From contig NZ_JABEMG010000002.1 in the NCBI RefSeq assembly GCF_013004695.1, positions 54,449-118,448 of the forward strand: 64,000 bases of DNA. The letters run 5' to 3'. Origin of the DNA: Promicromonospora citrea (lineage in GTDB: Bacteria > Actinomycetota > Actinomycetes > Actinomycetales > Cellulomonadaceae). The position numbers and the translations under genes were made by a program. Shown here in pieces: positions 23,955-32,217 of the stretch; within the stretch, counting starts at the first letter, position 1, and the number at the start of each line of letters is the position of its first letter. Below the pieces are notes generated by a model. It was not told where the DNA came from and did no database searches. It worked only from the letters and a program-made list of their open reading frames with translations.

Positions 23955-25340
23955 TCAGCGCTCGGCGGGTGCCCGCCGCACGGCCCGCGTGATCGCGTAG
24001 ACCGCGAGGATGACCACGACCAGACCTGCGGTGGCGGCGATCTGCGGACGGGCGGCGGCGTCGGACAGCATGAGACCCACGACCGCGACCAGGGCGACCA
24101 GGGTGGCCCACGAGAGCCACGGGTACCCCCAGGCGCGCAGCGGCAGCCGCTCGCCGCGCTCGGCGGCGGCCGCCTCCAGGCGCGGCCGCAGCCGGAGCTG
24201 GGAGACGACCACCAGGAGCCACACCACGAGCAGCGCCGAGCCGACGGCGTTGAGCAGCACGCCGAGCAGCGACTCCGGCAGCAGGTAGTTGAGCAGCACG
24301 GCGACGACGCCGAAGAACACCGACACCAGCACTGCCACCCACGGGACGTCGCGGCGCGAGACCCTGGTCGCGAGCGCCGGTGCGTCCCCGCGCCCGCCGA
24401 GCGAGAAGAGCATGCGGGACGTCGCGTAGACGTTGGCGTTGAACGCGCTGAGCAGCGCCAGCACGACGACGACCTCCATGAGCCGCGCGGCGCCGTCGAA
24501 TCCGGCCATCTCCAGGACGGCGACGAAGGGCGACTCGAGCCGCGCGGCGTCGGTCCACGGGATGAGGGCGACCATGATCGCCACGGAGCCGACGTAGAAG
24601 AAGAGGATGCGCCACAGGATGGTGCGCGTCGCGGCCGCGACGGCCTTCTGCGGCTCGCGGGCCTCCGCCGCGGCGATCGTGACGATCTCGATGCCGCCGA
24701 AGGCGAAGACGACCGTGAGCAGGCCGGCGGCGATGCCCGGTAGCCCGGCGGGCGCGAAGCCGCCGTGGGCGGCCCAGTCGCCGAGGATGCTGCCCGTCAC
24801 GGGGACGACGCCGACCACCACCAGCACGCCGAGCACGAGGAAGCCCACGATGGCGGCGACCTTGATCGCCGCGAACCAGAACTCGGCCTCGCCGAACTGG
24901 CGCACGCCGACGAGGTTGATCGCGCCGAACACGGCCACGACGACCGCGGCGACCGCCCACTGGGGCACGGCGGGCCACCAGCCGTGCACGATCCCCGCCA
25001 CGCCGGTCACCTCGACGCCGAGCACCATGACGATGGTGAACCAGTACAGCCAGCCGAGCAGGAACCCGGCCCAGCGGCCCAGCGCGGTCTCGGCGTAGAC
25101 GGAGAAGGAGCCGCTGGAGGGGAGCGCGGCGGCCATCTCGGCGAGCATGCGCATGACGAGGACGACGATCGCGCCCGCGATGGCGTAGCTGAGCAGGACG
25201 GCGGGGCCCGCCGCGGCGACGCCCAGCCCCGAGCCGAGGAACAGGCCGGCCCCGATGGCCGAGCCGAGGCCCATCATGGTCAGGTGGCGGGTGCGCAAGC
25301 CGTTGGCGAGCGTGCGGCCGGTCGTGTCAGAGGTGCTCAC
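23955..25340 (-). CDS. Amino-acid permease (APC family)
   Basis: A 461-residue membrane protein with about 12 transmembrane helices and the APC-family opening RHLTMMGLGSAIGAGLFLGSG, including the glycine-rich unwound first helix. AFGGIEIVTIAAAEAREPQKAV is typical of the proline/gamma-aminobutyrate/lysine-like permeases. Substrate preference cannot be stated. The GTG at 25340 (VSTSDTTGRTLANG) was chosen as the start just before the conserved region; longer open frames upstream are improbable. Divergent from ndh across 73 bp. Confidence 0.88.
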   Translation of the reverse strand: MSTSDTTGRTLANGLRTRHLTMMGLGSAIGAGLFLGSGLGVAAAGPAVLLSYAIAGAIVVLVMRMLAEMAAALPSSGSFSVYAETALGRWAGFLLGWLYWFTIVMVLGVEVTGVAGIVHGWWPAVPQWAVAAVVVAVFGAINLVGVRQFGEAEFWFAAIKVAAIVGFLVLGVLVVVGVVPVTGSILGDWAAHGGFAPAGLPGIAAGLLTVVFAFGGIEIVTIAAAEAREPQKAVAAATRTILWRILFFYVGSVAIMVALIPWTDAARLESPFVAVLEMAGFDGAARLMEVVVVLALLSAFNANVYATSRMLFSLGGRGDAPALATRVSRRDVPWVAVLVSVFFGVVAVLLNYLLPESLLGVLLNAVGSALLVVWLLVVVSQLRLRPRLEAAAAERGERLPLRAWGYPWLSWATLVALVAVVGLMLSDAAARPQIAATAGLVVVILAVYAITRAVRRAPAER

Positions 25341-25413
25341 GACCGACCACGGTAACCCGGGGTGCGCCGGGGAACCGCAGCGGATGTGAGCGGTCCCGGT
25401 CCGGTGGAGACTC

Positions 25414-26793
25414 ATGTCTGTGACGGATCCAGCGCATGCCACGCCCGAGCCGGAGGCCCCGGACGACGAGTACGGCCTCGAGAGGGCCCTGACCGGGCCG
25501 TCCGAGCCGCTGCCGCACGTGGTCGTGGTGGGTGGCGGGTTCGCGGGGATGGCCGCGGTCAAGGCGCTGCGCGACGCACCCGTGCGGATCACGCTCATCG
25601 ACCGCCGGGTCTACAACACGTTCCAGCCGCTGCTGTACCAGGTGGCCACCGGCGGGCTGAACCCGGGCGACGTCACCTACTTCCTGCGCGGCCTGCGGCT
25701 CAAGCAGAAGAACCTGCACGTGGTGCACGAGCACCTGGTCGAGGCGGACCACGAGGCGAAGAAGATCCGGCTGCTCAACGACCACTGGATCAGCTACGAC
25801 CACCTCGTGGTCGCCACGGGCGTGACCACGAACTTCTTCGGCACGCCGGGCGCGAAGGAGTTCGCGTTCCCCATGTACTCGCGCTCGCAGGCGATGCGGA
25901 TCCGCGACAACCTGTTCATCCGGCTGGAGCGTGCCGCGAAGTCGAAGCGGACCGACGACGGGCTGCGGGTCGTCGTCGTGGGTGGTGGCGCGACCGGCGT
26001 GGAGGTGGCGGGCGCTCTGGCGGAGCTGCGCACGGCGGGCCTGCGGCCGGCCTACCCGGAGATCCACGGCGACGCGTTCGAGGTCAAGGTGGTGCAGCGG
26101 GGCGGGGAGATCCTCAAGTCGTTCGCGCCCCAGCTGCGGACCTACGCCGCGCAGGAGCTCAAGCGGCGCGGGGTCTCGCTGCACCTGGGCGCCGGTGTCG
26201 CGGCGGTCGAGAAGGACGCGGTGGTGCTCACCGACGGCACGCGCATCCACGCCGACCTCACGGTGTGGTCCGCGGGCGTGCACCCGCACGAGGAGGTGGG
26301 CGGCTGGGGCCTGCCGCAGGACGACAGCGGCCGCATCCGGGTCGGCGAGGACCTCCAGGTCGAGGGCCTGCCGGGCGTGTTCGCCGCGGGCGACGTCGCG
26401 GCGTCACCCGCCGACCTGCCGCAGCTCGCCCAACCCGCCATCCAGGGCGGCGAGCTGGTGGGCCGCAACATCCGCGCGCTGCTCGAGGGCCGGCCGACCG
26501 CGGCGCTGCGCTACGTGGACAAGGGCACGATGGCGGTGATCGGCCGCCGTGCCGCGGTCGCGGAGATCAACCTGCCCGGCGGCCGGGCGATCCGGCTCAC
26601 CCGGGGTGTCGCGTGGCTGGTCTGGCTGTTCGTGCACATCATGTCCCTGGTCGGGCCGCGCAACCGCGTCACGACGCTCGCGGGCCTCGTGACGCGCTAC
26701 GGGTTCCCGTTCCACCGGCGGCCGGTGCCGATCGTGGGCGACGTGCCGACGGTGCGCCCGCCGAAGCCGCGCCCGCGCCAGGACGTCGGCTGA
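25414..26793 (+). CDS. ndh: Type II NADH dehydrogenase (NDH-2)
   Basis: A 459-residue non-proton-pumping NADH:quinone oxidoreductase on the inner face of the membrane. Motifs are an N-terminal FAD-binding VVVVGGGFAGMAAVKAL (residue about 36), PLLYQVATGGLNPGDVTY (quinone/flavin region), a central NAD-binding VVVGGGATGVEVAG, and a C-terminal flavin contact, GVFAAGDVAASP. An amphipathic C-terminal segment (WLVWLFVHIMSLVGPRNR) anchors it to the membrane. It feeds electrons into the menaquinone pool without proton pumping. It is monocistronic and followed by a 251-bp gap before the VOC gene. Confidence 0.93.
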   Translation: MSVTDPAHATPEPEAPDDEYGLERALTGPSEPLPHVVVVGGGFAGMAAVKALRDAPVRITLIDRRVYNTFQPLLYQVATGGLNPGDVTYFLRGLRLKQKNLHVVHEHLVEADHEAKKIRLLNDHWISYDHLVVATGVTTNFFGTPGAKEFAFPMYSRSQAMRIRDNLFIRLERAAKSKRTDDGLRVVVVGGGATGVEVAGALAELRTAGLRPAYPEIHGDAFEVKVVQRGGEILKSFAPQLRTYAAQELKRRGVSLHLGAGVAAVEKDAVVLTDGTRIHADLTVWSAGVHPHEEVGGWGLPQDDSGRIRVGEDLQVEGLPGVFAAGDVAASPADLPQLAQPAIQGGELVGRNIRALLEGRPTAALRYVDKGTMAVIGRRAAVAEINLPGGRAIRLTRGVAWLVWLFVHIMSLVGPRNRVTTLAGLVTRYGFPFHRRPVPIVGDVPTVRPPKPRPRQDVG

Positions 26794-26803
26794 ACGCACC
26801 GCG

Positions 26804-26911
26804 TCAGCCGAAGGCGCGGTACCCCGTCGTCTCGGTCTCGGCGCCCCACGCGTCGAGGGCCCACACCGCGGCCTCACCGAGCGCCGTCGCCAGCGCGGGC
26901 AGCTCGGGCAC
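26804..26911 (-). pseudogene. Short remnant ORF (35 codons) after ndh
   Basis: Between ndh and the VOC gene a minus-strand frame reads ELPALATALGEAAVWALDAW to a stop at 26804, with G/C third positions and a plausible protein-like composition. It is closed upstream by TAG at 26929-26927. It could be the C-terminal stub of a decayed gene, or chance. I recognise no family. Confidence 0.25.
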
Positions 26912-26926
26912 CGCGGGCTGACCAGG

Positions 26927-26961
26927 CTATTCACAGGTCTGTGGACAATGCCTGTGGACAG
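26927..26961. promoter_or_regulatory. Cluster of three DnaA-box-like sequences
   Basis: CTATTCACA (26927-26935) and, on the minus strand, TTGTCCACA (26948-26940) and CTGTCCACA (26961-26953). TTGTCCACA is the preferred actinobacterial DnaA box; the others differ from TTWTNCACA by one or two bases. They lie in non-coding DNA upstream of the VOC gene. Confidence 0.35.
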
Positions 26962-27044
26962 CGCGGCGGACGGCAGCGGTCCGGTGGGGGGTGTCAGTGG
27001 CTCGGTGCACAGTAGAGGGACCAACGACAGGACAGGACACCGCC

Positions 27045-27767
27045 ATGACCGAACAGACCCCCGCCGGCGTGGGGACGCTCGACACCGTGGTCCTCGACGT
27101 GCCGGACGTCGCCGCAGAGGCCGGCTTCTGGAAGGCGCTCACGGGTGGCAGCGTGTCGTCGGAGTCCGACGACTGGATCACCGTGGTGACACCCGACCGC
27201 TGGGGCATCGGGTTCCAGCGCGCGCCCGACCTCGTGCCGCCGCAGTGGCCGGGACAGGACCACCCGCAGCAGGCGCACCTCGACCTCTACGTACCCGACC
27301 TGGCGGCGGCGAGCGCCCGGGCGGTCGAGCTCGGTGCGACGGTGCTGCGCGAGAACGAGCAGTGGGTCACGCTGGCGGACCCGGCCGGGCACCCGTTCGA
27401 CGTGTGCCTCAAGGAGGGCGCGGACGGCGTGACCGTGATGGGCGCGACGTTCGACTGCCCGGACGCGTCGGCGCTCGCGCGGTTCTGGTCGGGCGTCGTG
27501 GGCGCGCCCGTGACGTACGACGCCGACGGCGTGGCCATGCTGGGCGGCCCGAGGCCGCTGCTGTTCCAGTCCGTCGAGGGGTACACCGCGCCGCGGTGGC
27601 CGGACCCGGCCTTCCCGCAGCAGGTGCACCTGGACATCGAGGTACCGGACCTGAACGCCGGCGAGGAGGCCGTGCTGGCGCTGGGCGCGACGCGGCTGCC
27701 CGGCGGGGAGGACGGCTTCCGAGTGTTCGCCGACCCGGTGGGCCACCCGTTCTGCCTGGTGCGCTGA
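27045..27767 (+). CDS. Two-domain VOC (glyoxalase/dioxygenase-fold) protein
   Basis: A 240-residue protein made of two vicinal-oxygen-chelate repeats: TLDTVVLDVPDVAAEAGFWKAL to DPAGHPFDVCL, and GATFDCPDASALARFWSGVV to DPVGHPFCLVR. Each repeat ends in a GHPF signature. VOC domains hold a divalent metal in glyoxalases and in bleomycin-resistance-like proteins; the usual metal ligands are only partly visible, so catalysis is uncertain. The ATG at 27045 has AGGACAC upstream. Its 3' end is 18 bp from the convergent kinase-like gene. Confidence 0.85.
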   Translation: MTEQTPAGVGTLDTVVLDVPDVAAEAGFWKALTGGSVSSESDDWITVVTPDRWGIGFQRAPDLVPPQWPGQDHPQQAHLDLYVPDLAAASARAVELGATVLRENEQWVTLADPAGHPFDVCLKEGADGVTVMGATFDCPDASALARFWSGVVGAPVTYDADGVAMLGGPRPLLFQSVEGYTAPRWPDPAFPQQVHLDIEVPDLNAGEEAVLALGATRLPGGEDGFRVFADPVGHPFCLVR

Positions 27768-27785
27768 CCGGCGCGCCGACCCTGG

Positions 27786-28409
27786 TCAGGCGTGCACGAG
27801 CGCCGGGTGGTCCGGGTGGTCGACCCGGACCACCAGGTCGGGCACGCCCTCGATCTCGCGCAGGTACCGGTCCCACGCGGGCAGCGCCCAGGCGTCCTCG
27901 GGCGGCGTGCGCCGGCGCAGGGTGCCGGGCTTGAGCTCGAGGTGGACCGTGAGGTCGACGTCGAGGCCGCGCCCGGCGGCGAGCGTGCCGTCGAGGAGGA
28001 CGACGGTGCCCGGCGCCGCGTCGATGTAGGCGGCGCGGGTGGCGCGGTCGGTGTCGGGGTCGCGGAGGCTGGGCAGGTACTCGTGTCGTTCCGCGACGCG
28101 TGTGAGCACCTCGCGGTTGAGCGCGCCGACGTCGATCCGGTCGTCGAGGAGGCTGTCGGGGTCCTCGCGCCCGCGCTCGAACCGCAACGAGCGCGGGCGC
28201 AGGAAGTCGCGGACGCTGACGCGCGCCGTCGGCCGCCCCGCCGCCTCGAGCGGGGCGACCAGCGCGTCGGCGAGCGCGTCGGGCCGGGCCGTCGGGTGCC
28301 CGTCGACCAGCAGCCGCACGGGCTCGTCGCCGGAGGCCCGGCCGAGCACGAGCCCGACGAGCCGCTCCACGAGGAGGGCGGTGCTGACGGGTTCGACGTG
28401 GGGGCTCAT
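27786..28409 (-). CDS. Uridine-kinase-like protein without an intact P-loop
   Basis: A 207-residue protein with the uridine-kinase fold: VRLLVDGHPTARPDALADAL takes the position of the Walker A strand-loop-helix. RVSVRDFLRPRSLRFERGRE corresponds to the substrate segment, and TVVLLDGTLAAGRGLDVDL to the Walker B/lid region. The GxxxxGK(S/T) that holds ATP phosphates is absent, since PTARPDAL replaces it, so ordinary phosphoryl transfer is doubtful. A -10-like TAGGGT lies 9 nt before the ATG at 28409. It sits 23 bp after the CoA-binding gene of the sulfur operon and may also be co-transcribed with it. Confidence 0.7.
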   Translation of the reverse strand: MSPHVEPVSTALLVERLVGLVLGRASGDEPVRLLVDGHPTARPDALADALVAPLEAAGRPTARVSVRDFLRPRSLRFERGREDPDSLLDDRIDVGALNREVLTRVAERHEYLPSLRDPDTDRATRAAYIDAAPGTVVLLDGTLAAGRGLDVDLTVHLELKPGTLRRRTPPEDAWALPAWDRYLREIEGVPDLVVRVDHPDHPALVHA

Positions 28410-28432
28410 CGGGGCACGACCCTACGCCTCGG

Positions 28433-28924
28433 TCACCGCTCCGCCCGGCGCGAGCTGATGACGCCCGTGTCGAAGCCCGCCAGGTGCAGGCCGCCGTGGA
28501 ACCGGGCGTGCTCGATCTTCACGCACCGGTCCATCACGACCTCCAGCCCCGCGGCCTCCGCCCGGCGCGCGACGTCCTCGTGCCACGAGCCGAGCTGCAG
28601 CCACAGCGTGCGGGCACCCACCGCGAGGGTGTCGTCCAGCACGGACGGCAGGTCCTCGTGCCGCCGGAAGACGTCGACGAGGTCGGGCACCACGGGCAGG
28701 TCGGCGAGGCTCGGGTACACGGGGCGGCCGAGGATCTCGGTGGCCCGCGGGTTGACGAAGTACACGTCGTAGGACGAGGACGACAGCAGGTAGGTCGCCA
28801 CGAAGTAGCTCGCGCGCGCCGGGTTGGCCGACGCGCCGACGATCGCGACCGACCGGGTCGCCCGCAGGATGCGCCGTCGTTCCTGGGCGCTGGGGCCCTG
28901 CCAGGTCCGCACCGTCTCGCTCAT
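28433..28924 (-). CDS. CoA-binding (YccU-type Rossmann) protein
   Basis: A 163-residue single-domain CoA-binding protein: TRSVAIVGASANPARASYFVA (nucleotide-binding turn), VYFVNPRATEILGRPVYPSL, and a C-terminal AGLEVVMDRCVKIEHARF with the conserved DRCxKIE signature. The fold is that of succinyl-CoA synthetase alpha subunits, but this small family has no settled role. Its start overlaps the metY stop by 4 bp (ATGA), so the two are translationally coupled. Its neighbours suggest a role in sulfur or methionine metabolism. Confidence 0.87.
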   Translation of the reverse strand: MSETVRTWQGPSAQERRRILRATRSVAIVGASANPARASYFVATYLLSSSSYDVYFVNPRATEILGRPVYPSLADLPVVPDLVDVFRRHEDLPSVLDDTLAVGARTLWLQLGSWHEDVARRAEAAGLEVVMDRCVKIEHARFHGGLHLAGFDTGVISSRRAER

Positions 28925-30249
28925 CGGGCCACCCCCGTCGCCGCCGTCAGCGCCTGGTCGAGGTCCCAGAGGATGTCGTCGACGTCCTCCAGACCCACCG
29001 AGATGCGTACCAGGTCCTCCGGCACGCCCGCCGCCTCGAGCTGTTCGGCCGAGAGCTGCTGGTGCGTGGTGGACGCCGGGTGGATGACGAGCGTGCGCGC
29101 GTCGCCCACGTTCGCGAGGTGCGAGGCGAGCTGCAGCGCCTCGATGAACCGGCTGCCTGCCTCGCGCGCGGTCGGCGCGGGCGCGTCGCCGGACGTGTCG
29201 GGCACGCGCAGGCCGAACGCGAAGACCGATCCCGGCCCGAGCGGCAGGTACCGGCGGGCGCGGTCGTGGTGCGGGTGCGACGGCAGGCCCGCCCACCGCA
29301 CGGACGAGACGCGCGGGTCGGCCTCGAGCCACTCGGCGACGGCCCGGGCGTTGGCCAGGTGCGCGTCCATCCGGTACGGGAGCGTCTCGACGCCCTGCAG
29401 GAGCTGGAACGCCGCCTGCGGCGAGAGCGCGGGCCCGATGTCGCGCAGCTGCTCCGAGCGCAGCTTGGTGAGGAACCCGTACTCGCCGAAGTTGGCCCAC
29501 CAGCTCACGCCGCCGTAGGACGGCACGGGCTCGGTCATCTGCGGGAACTTGCCGTTGCCCCAGTCGAACCGGCCGGACTCGACGACGACGCCGCCGAGCG
29601 TGGTGCCGTGCCCGCCGAGGAACTTGGTCGCGGAGTGGATCACGATGTCGGCGCCGTGCTCGATCGGTCGCACGAGGTACGGCGTCGCGAGCGTCGCGTC
29701 GACGACGAGCGGGACGCCGGCCGCGTGGGCGACCTCCGCGAGGCCCGCGAGGTCGGCGACCTCGCCGGACGGGTTGGCGACGACCTCGGTGTAGACGGCC
29801 TTGGTCCGCGGCGTGATCGCCGCGGCGTAGTCCGCGGGGTCGGTGCCGGGCACGAACGTGGTCTCGACGCCGAATCGTCGCAGGGTCACGTCGAGCTGTG
29901 TCACGGTGCCGCCGTAGAGCTGCGCGGAGGCGACGACGTGGTCGCCCGCGCCCGCGAGCGCCGCGAACGTGATGAACTCGGCCGACATGCCGGACGCCGT
30001 CGCGACGGCCCCGATGCCGCCCTCGAGCGAGGCGAGGCGCTCCTCGAGCGCTGCGACGGTCGGGTTGCCGATGCGGGAGTAGATGTTGCCGTACTTCTGC
30101 AGCGCGAAGAGGTTCGCGGCGTCGTCCGTGTCCTGGAACACGAACGACGTGGTCTGGTAGATCGGCACCGCCCGGGCCCCGGTGGCCGCGTCGGGGATGC
30201 CCCCGGCGTGCAGGGCCCGGGTGCGGAACCCGAAGGTGTGCTCGGTCAT
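28921..30249 (-). CDS. metY: O-acetylhomoserine (thiol)-lyase, PLP-dependent
   Basis: A 442-residue Cys/Met-metabolism PLP enzyme expected to convert O-acetylhomoserine plus sulfide to homocysteine, the direct sulfhydrylation route to methionine. Motifs are RALHAGGIPDAATGARAVPI, YSRIGNPTVAALEERLASLE, the internal-aldimine lysine in IHSATKFLGGHG, and the C-terminal VRISVGLEDVDDILWDL. The length (about 430) fits MetY rather than shorter cystathionine synthases. It is 37 bp downstream of the ssuC-like permease and overlaps the CoA-binding gene by ATGA, implying one operon that imports and then assimilates organic sulfur. Confidence 0.93.
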   Translation of the reverse strand: MTEHTFGFRTRALHAGGIPDAATGARAVPIYQTTSFVFQDTDDAANLFALQKYGNIYSRIGNPTVAALEERLASLEGGIGAVATASGMSAEFITFAALAGAGDHVVASAQLYGGTVTQLDVTLRRFGVETTFVPGTDPADYAAAITPRTKAVYTEVVANPSGEVADLAGLAEVAHAAGVPLVVDATLATPYLVRPIEHGADIVIHSATKFLGGHGTTLGGVVVESGRFDWGNGKFPQMTEPVPSYGGVSWWANFGEYGFLTKLRSEQLRDIGPALSPQAAFQLLQGVETLPYRMDAHLANARAVAEWLEADPRVSSVRWAGLPSHPHHDRARRYLPLGPGSVFAFGLRVPDTSGDAPAPTAREAGSRFIEALQLASHLANVGDARTLVIHPASTTHQQLSAEQLEAAGVPEDLVRISVGLEDVDDILWDLDQALTAATGVAR

Positions 30250-30286
30250 CGTGCTGCTCTCTTCCGGTCGACGGGTGCGGAGGCCA

Positions 30287-31111
30287 TCATGCCCACCTGC
30301 GCAGCAGGCGCCGTTCCGCGAGCCCGATGAGCGCGTCCGTCACCTTGCCCAGCAGCGCGAGCAGCACGATCGCCAGGAGGATGCGGTCGACGCGCCCGTT
30401 CTGCTGCGAGTCGGTGAGCAGGAAGCCGAGGCCCATGGACGACGCGATGAGCTCCGCGGCCACGAGGAACAGCCACGCCTGCGCGAGCGCGAGCCGCAGC
30501 CCGGCGACCAGCGACGGCAGCACGGCGGGCAGCTGGACGACCGAGAGCAGCCGCAGGCCGCGCAGCCCGAACGCGCGCCCTGCCTCGACGAGGTGCGGGT
30601 CGACGTGCCGCAGCGCGGCCGCGACGGTCGTGTACACGGGGAAGAAGGCGCCGATCGCGATGAGCGTGATCTTGGACTCCTCGCCGATCTTGAGCCACAG
30701 GATGAGCAGCGGCACCCACGCGAGCGACGGCACGGCGCGGATCGCACCCAGCGTGGGGGCGAGCAGGAGGTCGCCGAGCCGGGACAGGCCGACGAGCGCG
30801 CCCACGGCGAGCCCCGCCGCCGCGCCGACGGCGAACCCGACGAGCACGCGCTGCGTCGAGATCGCCACGTGGTGCCAGAGCTGGCCGCGCTCGACGAGGT
30901 CGACGGCGGCGTCCCACACCGCCACGGGGCCGGGCAGCTGGTAGGGCGGCACGAGGCCCGCCGCCGTCGTCCCCCACCAGGCGCCCAGGAGGGCGACCGG
31001 GACGAGGAGGCCCAGCGCCACGCGGCCGGCCCGGCCGAGTCGGGCGCGTCCTGCGGCCGTCGCCGGACCGGCAGGACCGGACGGTGCGGTCACGGCCGCC
31101 CGGTCACTCAT
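30287..31111 (-). CDS. ssuC: Sulfonate/nitrate/taurine-type ABC transporter permease
   Basis: A 274-residue inner-membrane permease with about six helices. The conserved cytoplasmic EAA loop reads EAGRAFGLRGLRLLSVVQLPAVLP. It also shows the family's GLGFLLTDSQQNGRVDRI end. It pairs with the SsuA-like binding protein, whose 3' end overlaps it by 8 bp, and with the SsuB-like ATPase. The sulfonate-versus-taurine substrate is inferred mainly from the metY linkage, as no SsuD-type monooxygenase is present in this window. Confidence 0.88.
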   Translation of the reverse strand: MSDRAAVTAPSGPAGPATAAGRARLGRAGRVALGLLVPVALLGAWWGTTAAGLVPPYQLPGPVAVWDAAVDLVERGQLWHHVAISTQRVLVGFAVGAAAGLAVGALVGLSRLGDLLLAPTLGAIRAVPSLAWVPLLILWLKIGEESKITLIAIGAFFPVYTTVAAALRHVDPHLVEAGRAFGLRGLRLLSVVQLPAVLPSLVAGLRLALAQAWLFLVAAELIASSMGLGFLLTDSQQNGRVDRILLAIVLLALLGKVTDALIGLAERRLLRRWA

Positions 31112-32162
31112 CGGTGACCGCCTCCTGCGCGAACTCGGGCGCGAACAGCTCGTCGAGCGCGGTGTCGACGTTGGTCTGCGCGGGCACGTCGCCCGAGTCG
31201 ACGAAGATCGGGCCGACGACCTCGAGCACCGCGCGCTGCTCGTCGCCGGGCACGGGGTCCAGGTCGAGCACGGTGCGCTCCTCGATCACCGTGGCGGCGA
31301 CCTCCGGGTCGATCCCCGCGACGTCGGCCAGCAGCGCGGACAGCTCCTCGGGGTGCTCCAGCGCCCACGCCCGGGCCCGCTCGTAGGCGTCGACGACGGC
31401 CTGCGTCACGTCGGGGTGCTCCTCGACGAACTCCTCGCGCGCGTTGAGGAATCCGTAGGTGTTGAAGTCGATGTTCCGGTAGACCAGCCGGTCGCCCGCC
31501 TCGGCCTCGGCCGCCGCCATGATCGGGTCGAGCCCCGCCCACGCGTCGACCGAGCCGTTGTCGAGCGCCGCGCGGCCGTCGGCGTGCTGCAGGTTCTGCA
31601 CCTCGACGTCGTCGAGCGCGATGCCTGCCTCCTCCAGCGTCTGCAGCAGGAAGAAGTAGGGGTCGGTGCCCTTGGTCGCGGCGATCGAGGTGCCCTCGAG
31701 GTCGGCGACGTCGGTGATGTCCGAGTCGCCGGGCACGACGATCGCCGACCACTCCGGCTGGCTGTAGATGTCGACCGTGCGGATGGGCGAGCCGTTCGCC
31801 CGCGCCAGGAGTGCGGCCGATCCCGCCGTTGAGCCGAAGTCGACCGCCGCGGCGCGCAGGTTCTCGTTCGCGGTGTTGGACCCGTCGGACTGCACCCAGG
31901 TCACCTCGACGCCGTCGAGCTCCTCCTCGAGCCAGCCCTGCTCGCGGATCACGAGGCTCAGCGGGTTGTAGGTCGCGAAGTCGACCGCGACGGCGTCGGT
32001 GCTCCACCCGCCCGAGCCGGCGTCGGAGCTGCCCGCCGCGGCGCTCCCCTCCCCCGCGACACAGCCGCTCAGCGCCAGCACGGCAGCGGTCAGGCCTGCC
32101 GCCACCGGCGCTGCCGTCGAGGTCAGGGTCCGGCCGGGCGTCGTGATCGTGCGGTCGCGCAT
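31104..32162 (-). CDS. ssuA: Sulfonate-type ABC transporter substrate-binding lipoprotein
   Basis: A 352-residue lipoprotein. The signal peptide ends in the lipobox LALSGC (Cys near residue 33). It has an SsuA/NMT1-like fold: VDFATYNPLSLVIREQGWLEEEL, DFGSTAGSAALLARANGSPI, and SIAATKGTDPYFFLLQTLEE. It should capture an aliphatic sulfonate or related organosulfur compound outside the membrane for import by the neighbouring SsuC/SsuB. GAGAGGA lies at a suitable distance upstream of ATG 32162. The preceding ssuB-like gene ends 55 bp away. Confidence 0.88.
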   Translation of the reverse strand: MRDRTITTPGRTLTSTAAPVAAGLTAAVLALSGCVAGEGSAAAGSSDAGSGGWSTDAVAVDFATYNPLSLVIREQGWLEEELDGVEVTWVQSDGSNTANENLRAAAVDFGSTAGSAALLARANGSPIRTVDIYSQPEWSAIVVPGDSDITDVADLEGTSIAATKGTDPYFFLLQTLEEAGIALDDVEVQNLQHADGRAALDNGSVDAWAGLDPIMAAAEAEAGDRLVYRNIDFNTYGFLNAREEFVEEHPDVTQAVVDAYERARAWALEHPEELSALLADVAGIDPEVAATVIEERTVLDLDPVPGDEQRAVLEVVGPIFVDSGDVPAQTNVDTALDELFAPEFAQEAVTDE

Positions 32163-32217
32163 GGTTCGTCCTCTCGCTGCCCGACGGCGGTCGGCGGGCT
32201 GGTGTGTTCGGAAAGCT

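Noticed and set aside
22627..24978. A 783-codon minus-strand open frame over the phosphoesterase and permease genes
   Set aside because: It is another reading frame of two genes with clear motifs, with Arg/Ala-rich low-complexity translation.
26804..26911. Functional small protein gene after ndh
   Set aside because: It has no ribosome-binding site or promoter, and an in-frame stop lies just upstream; listed only as a possible remnant.
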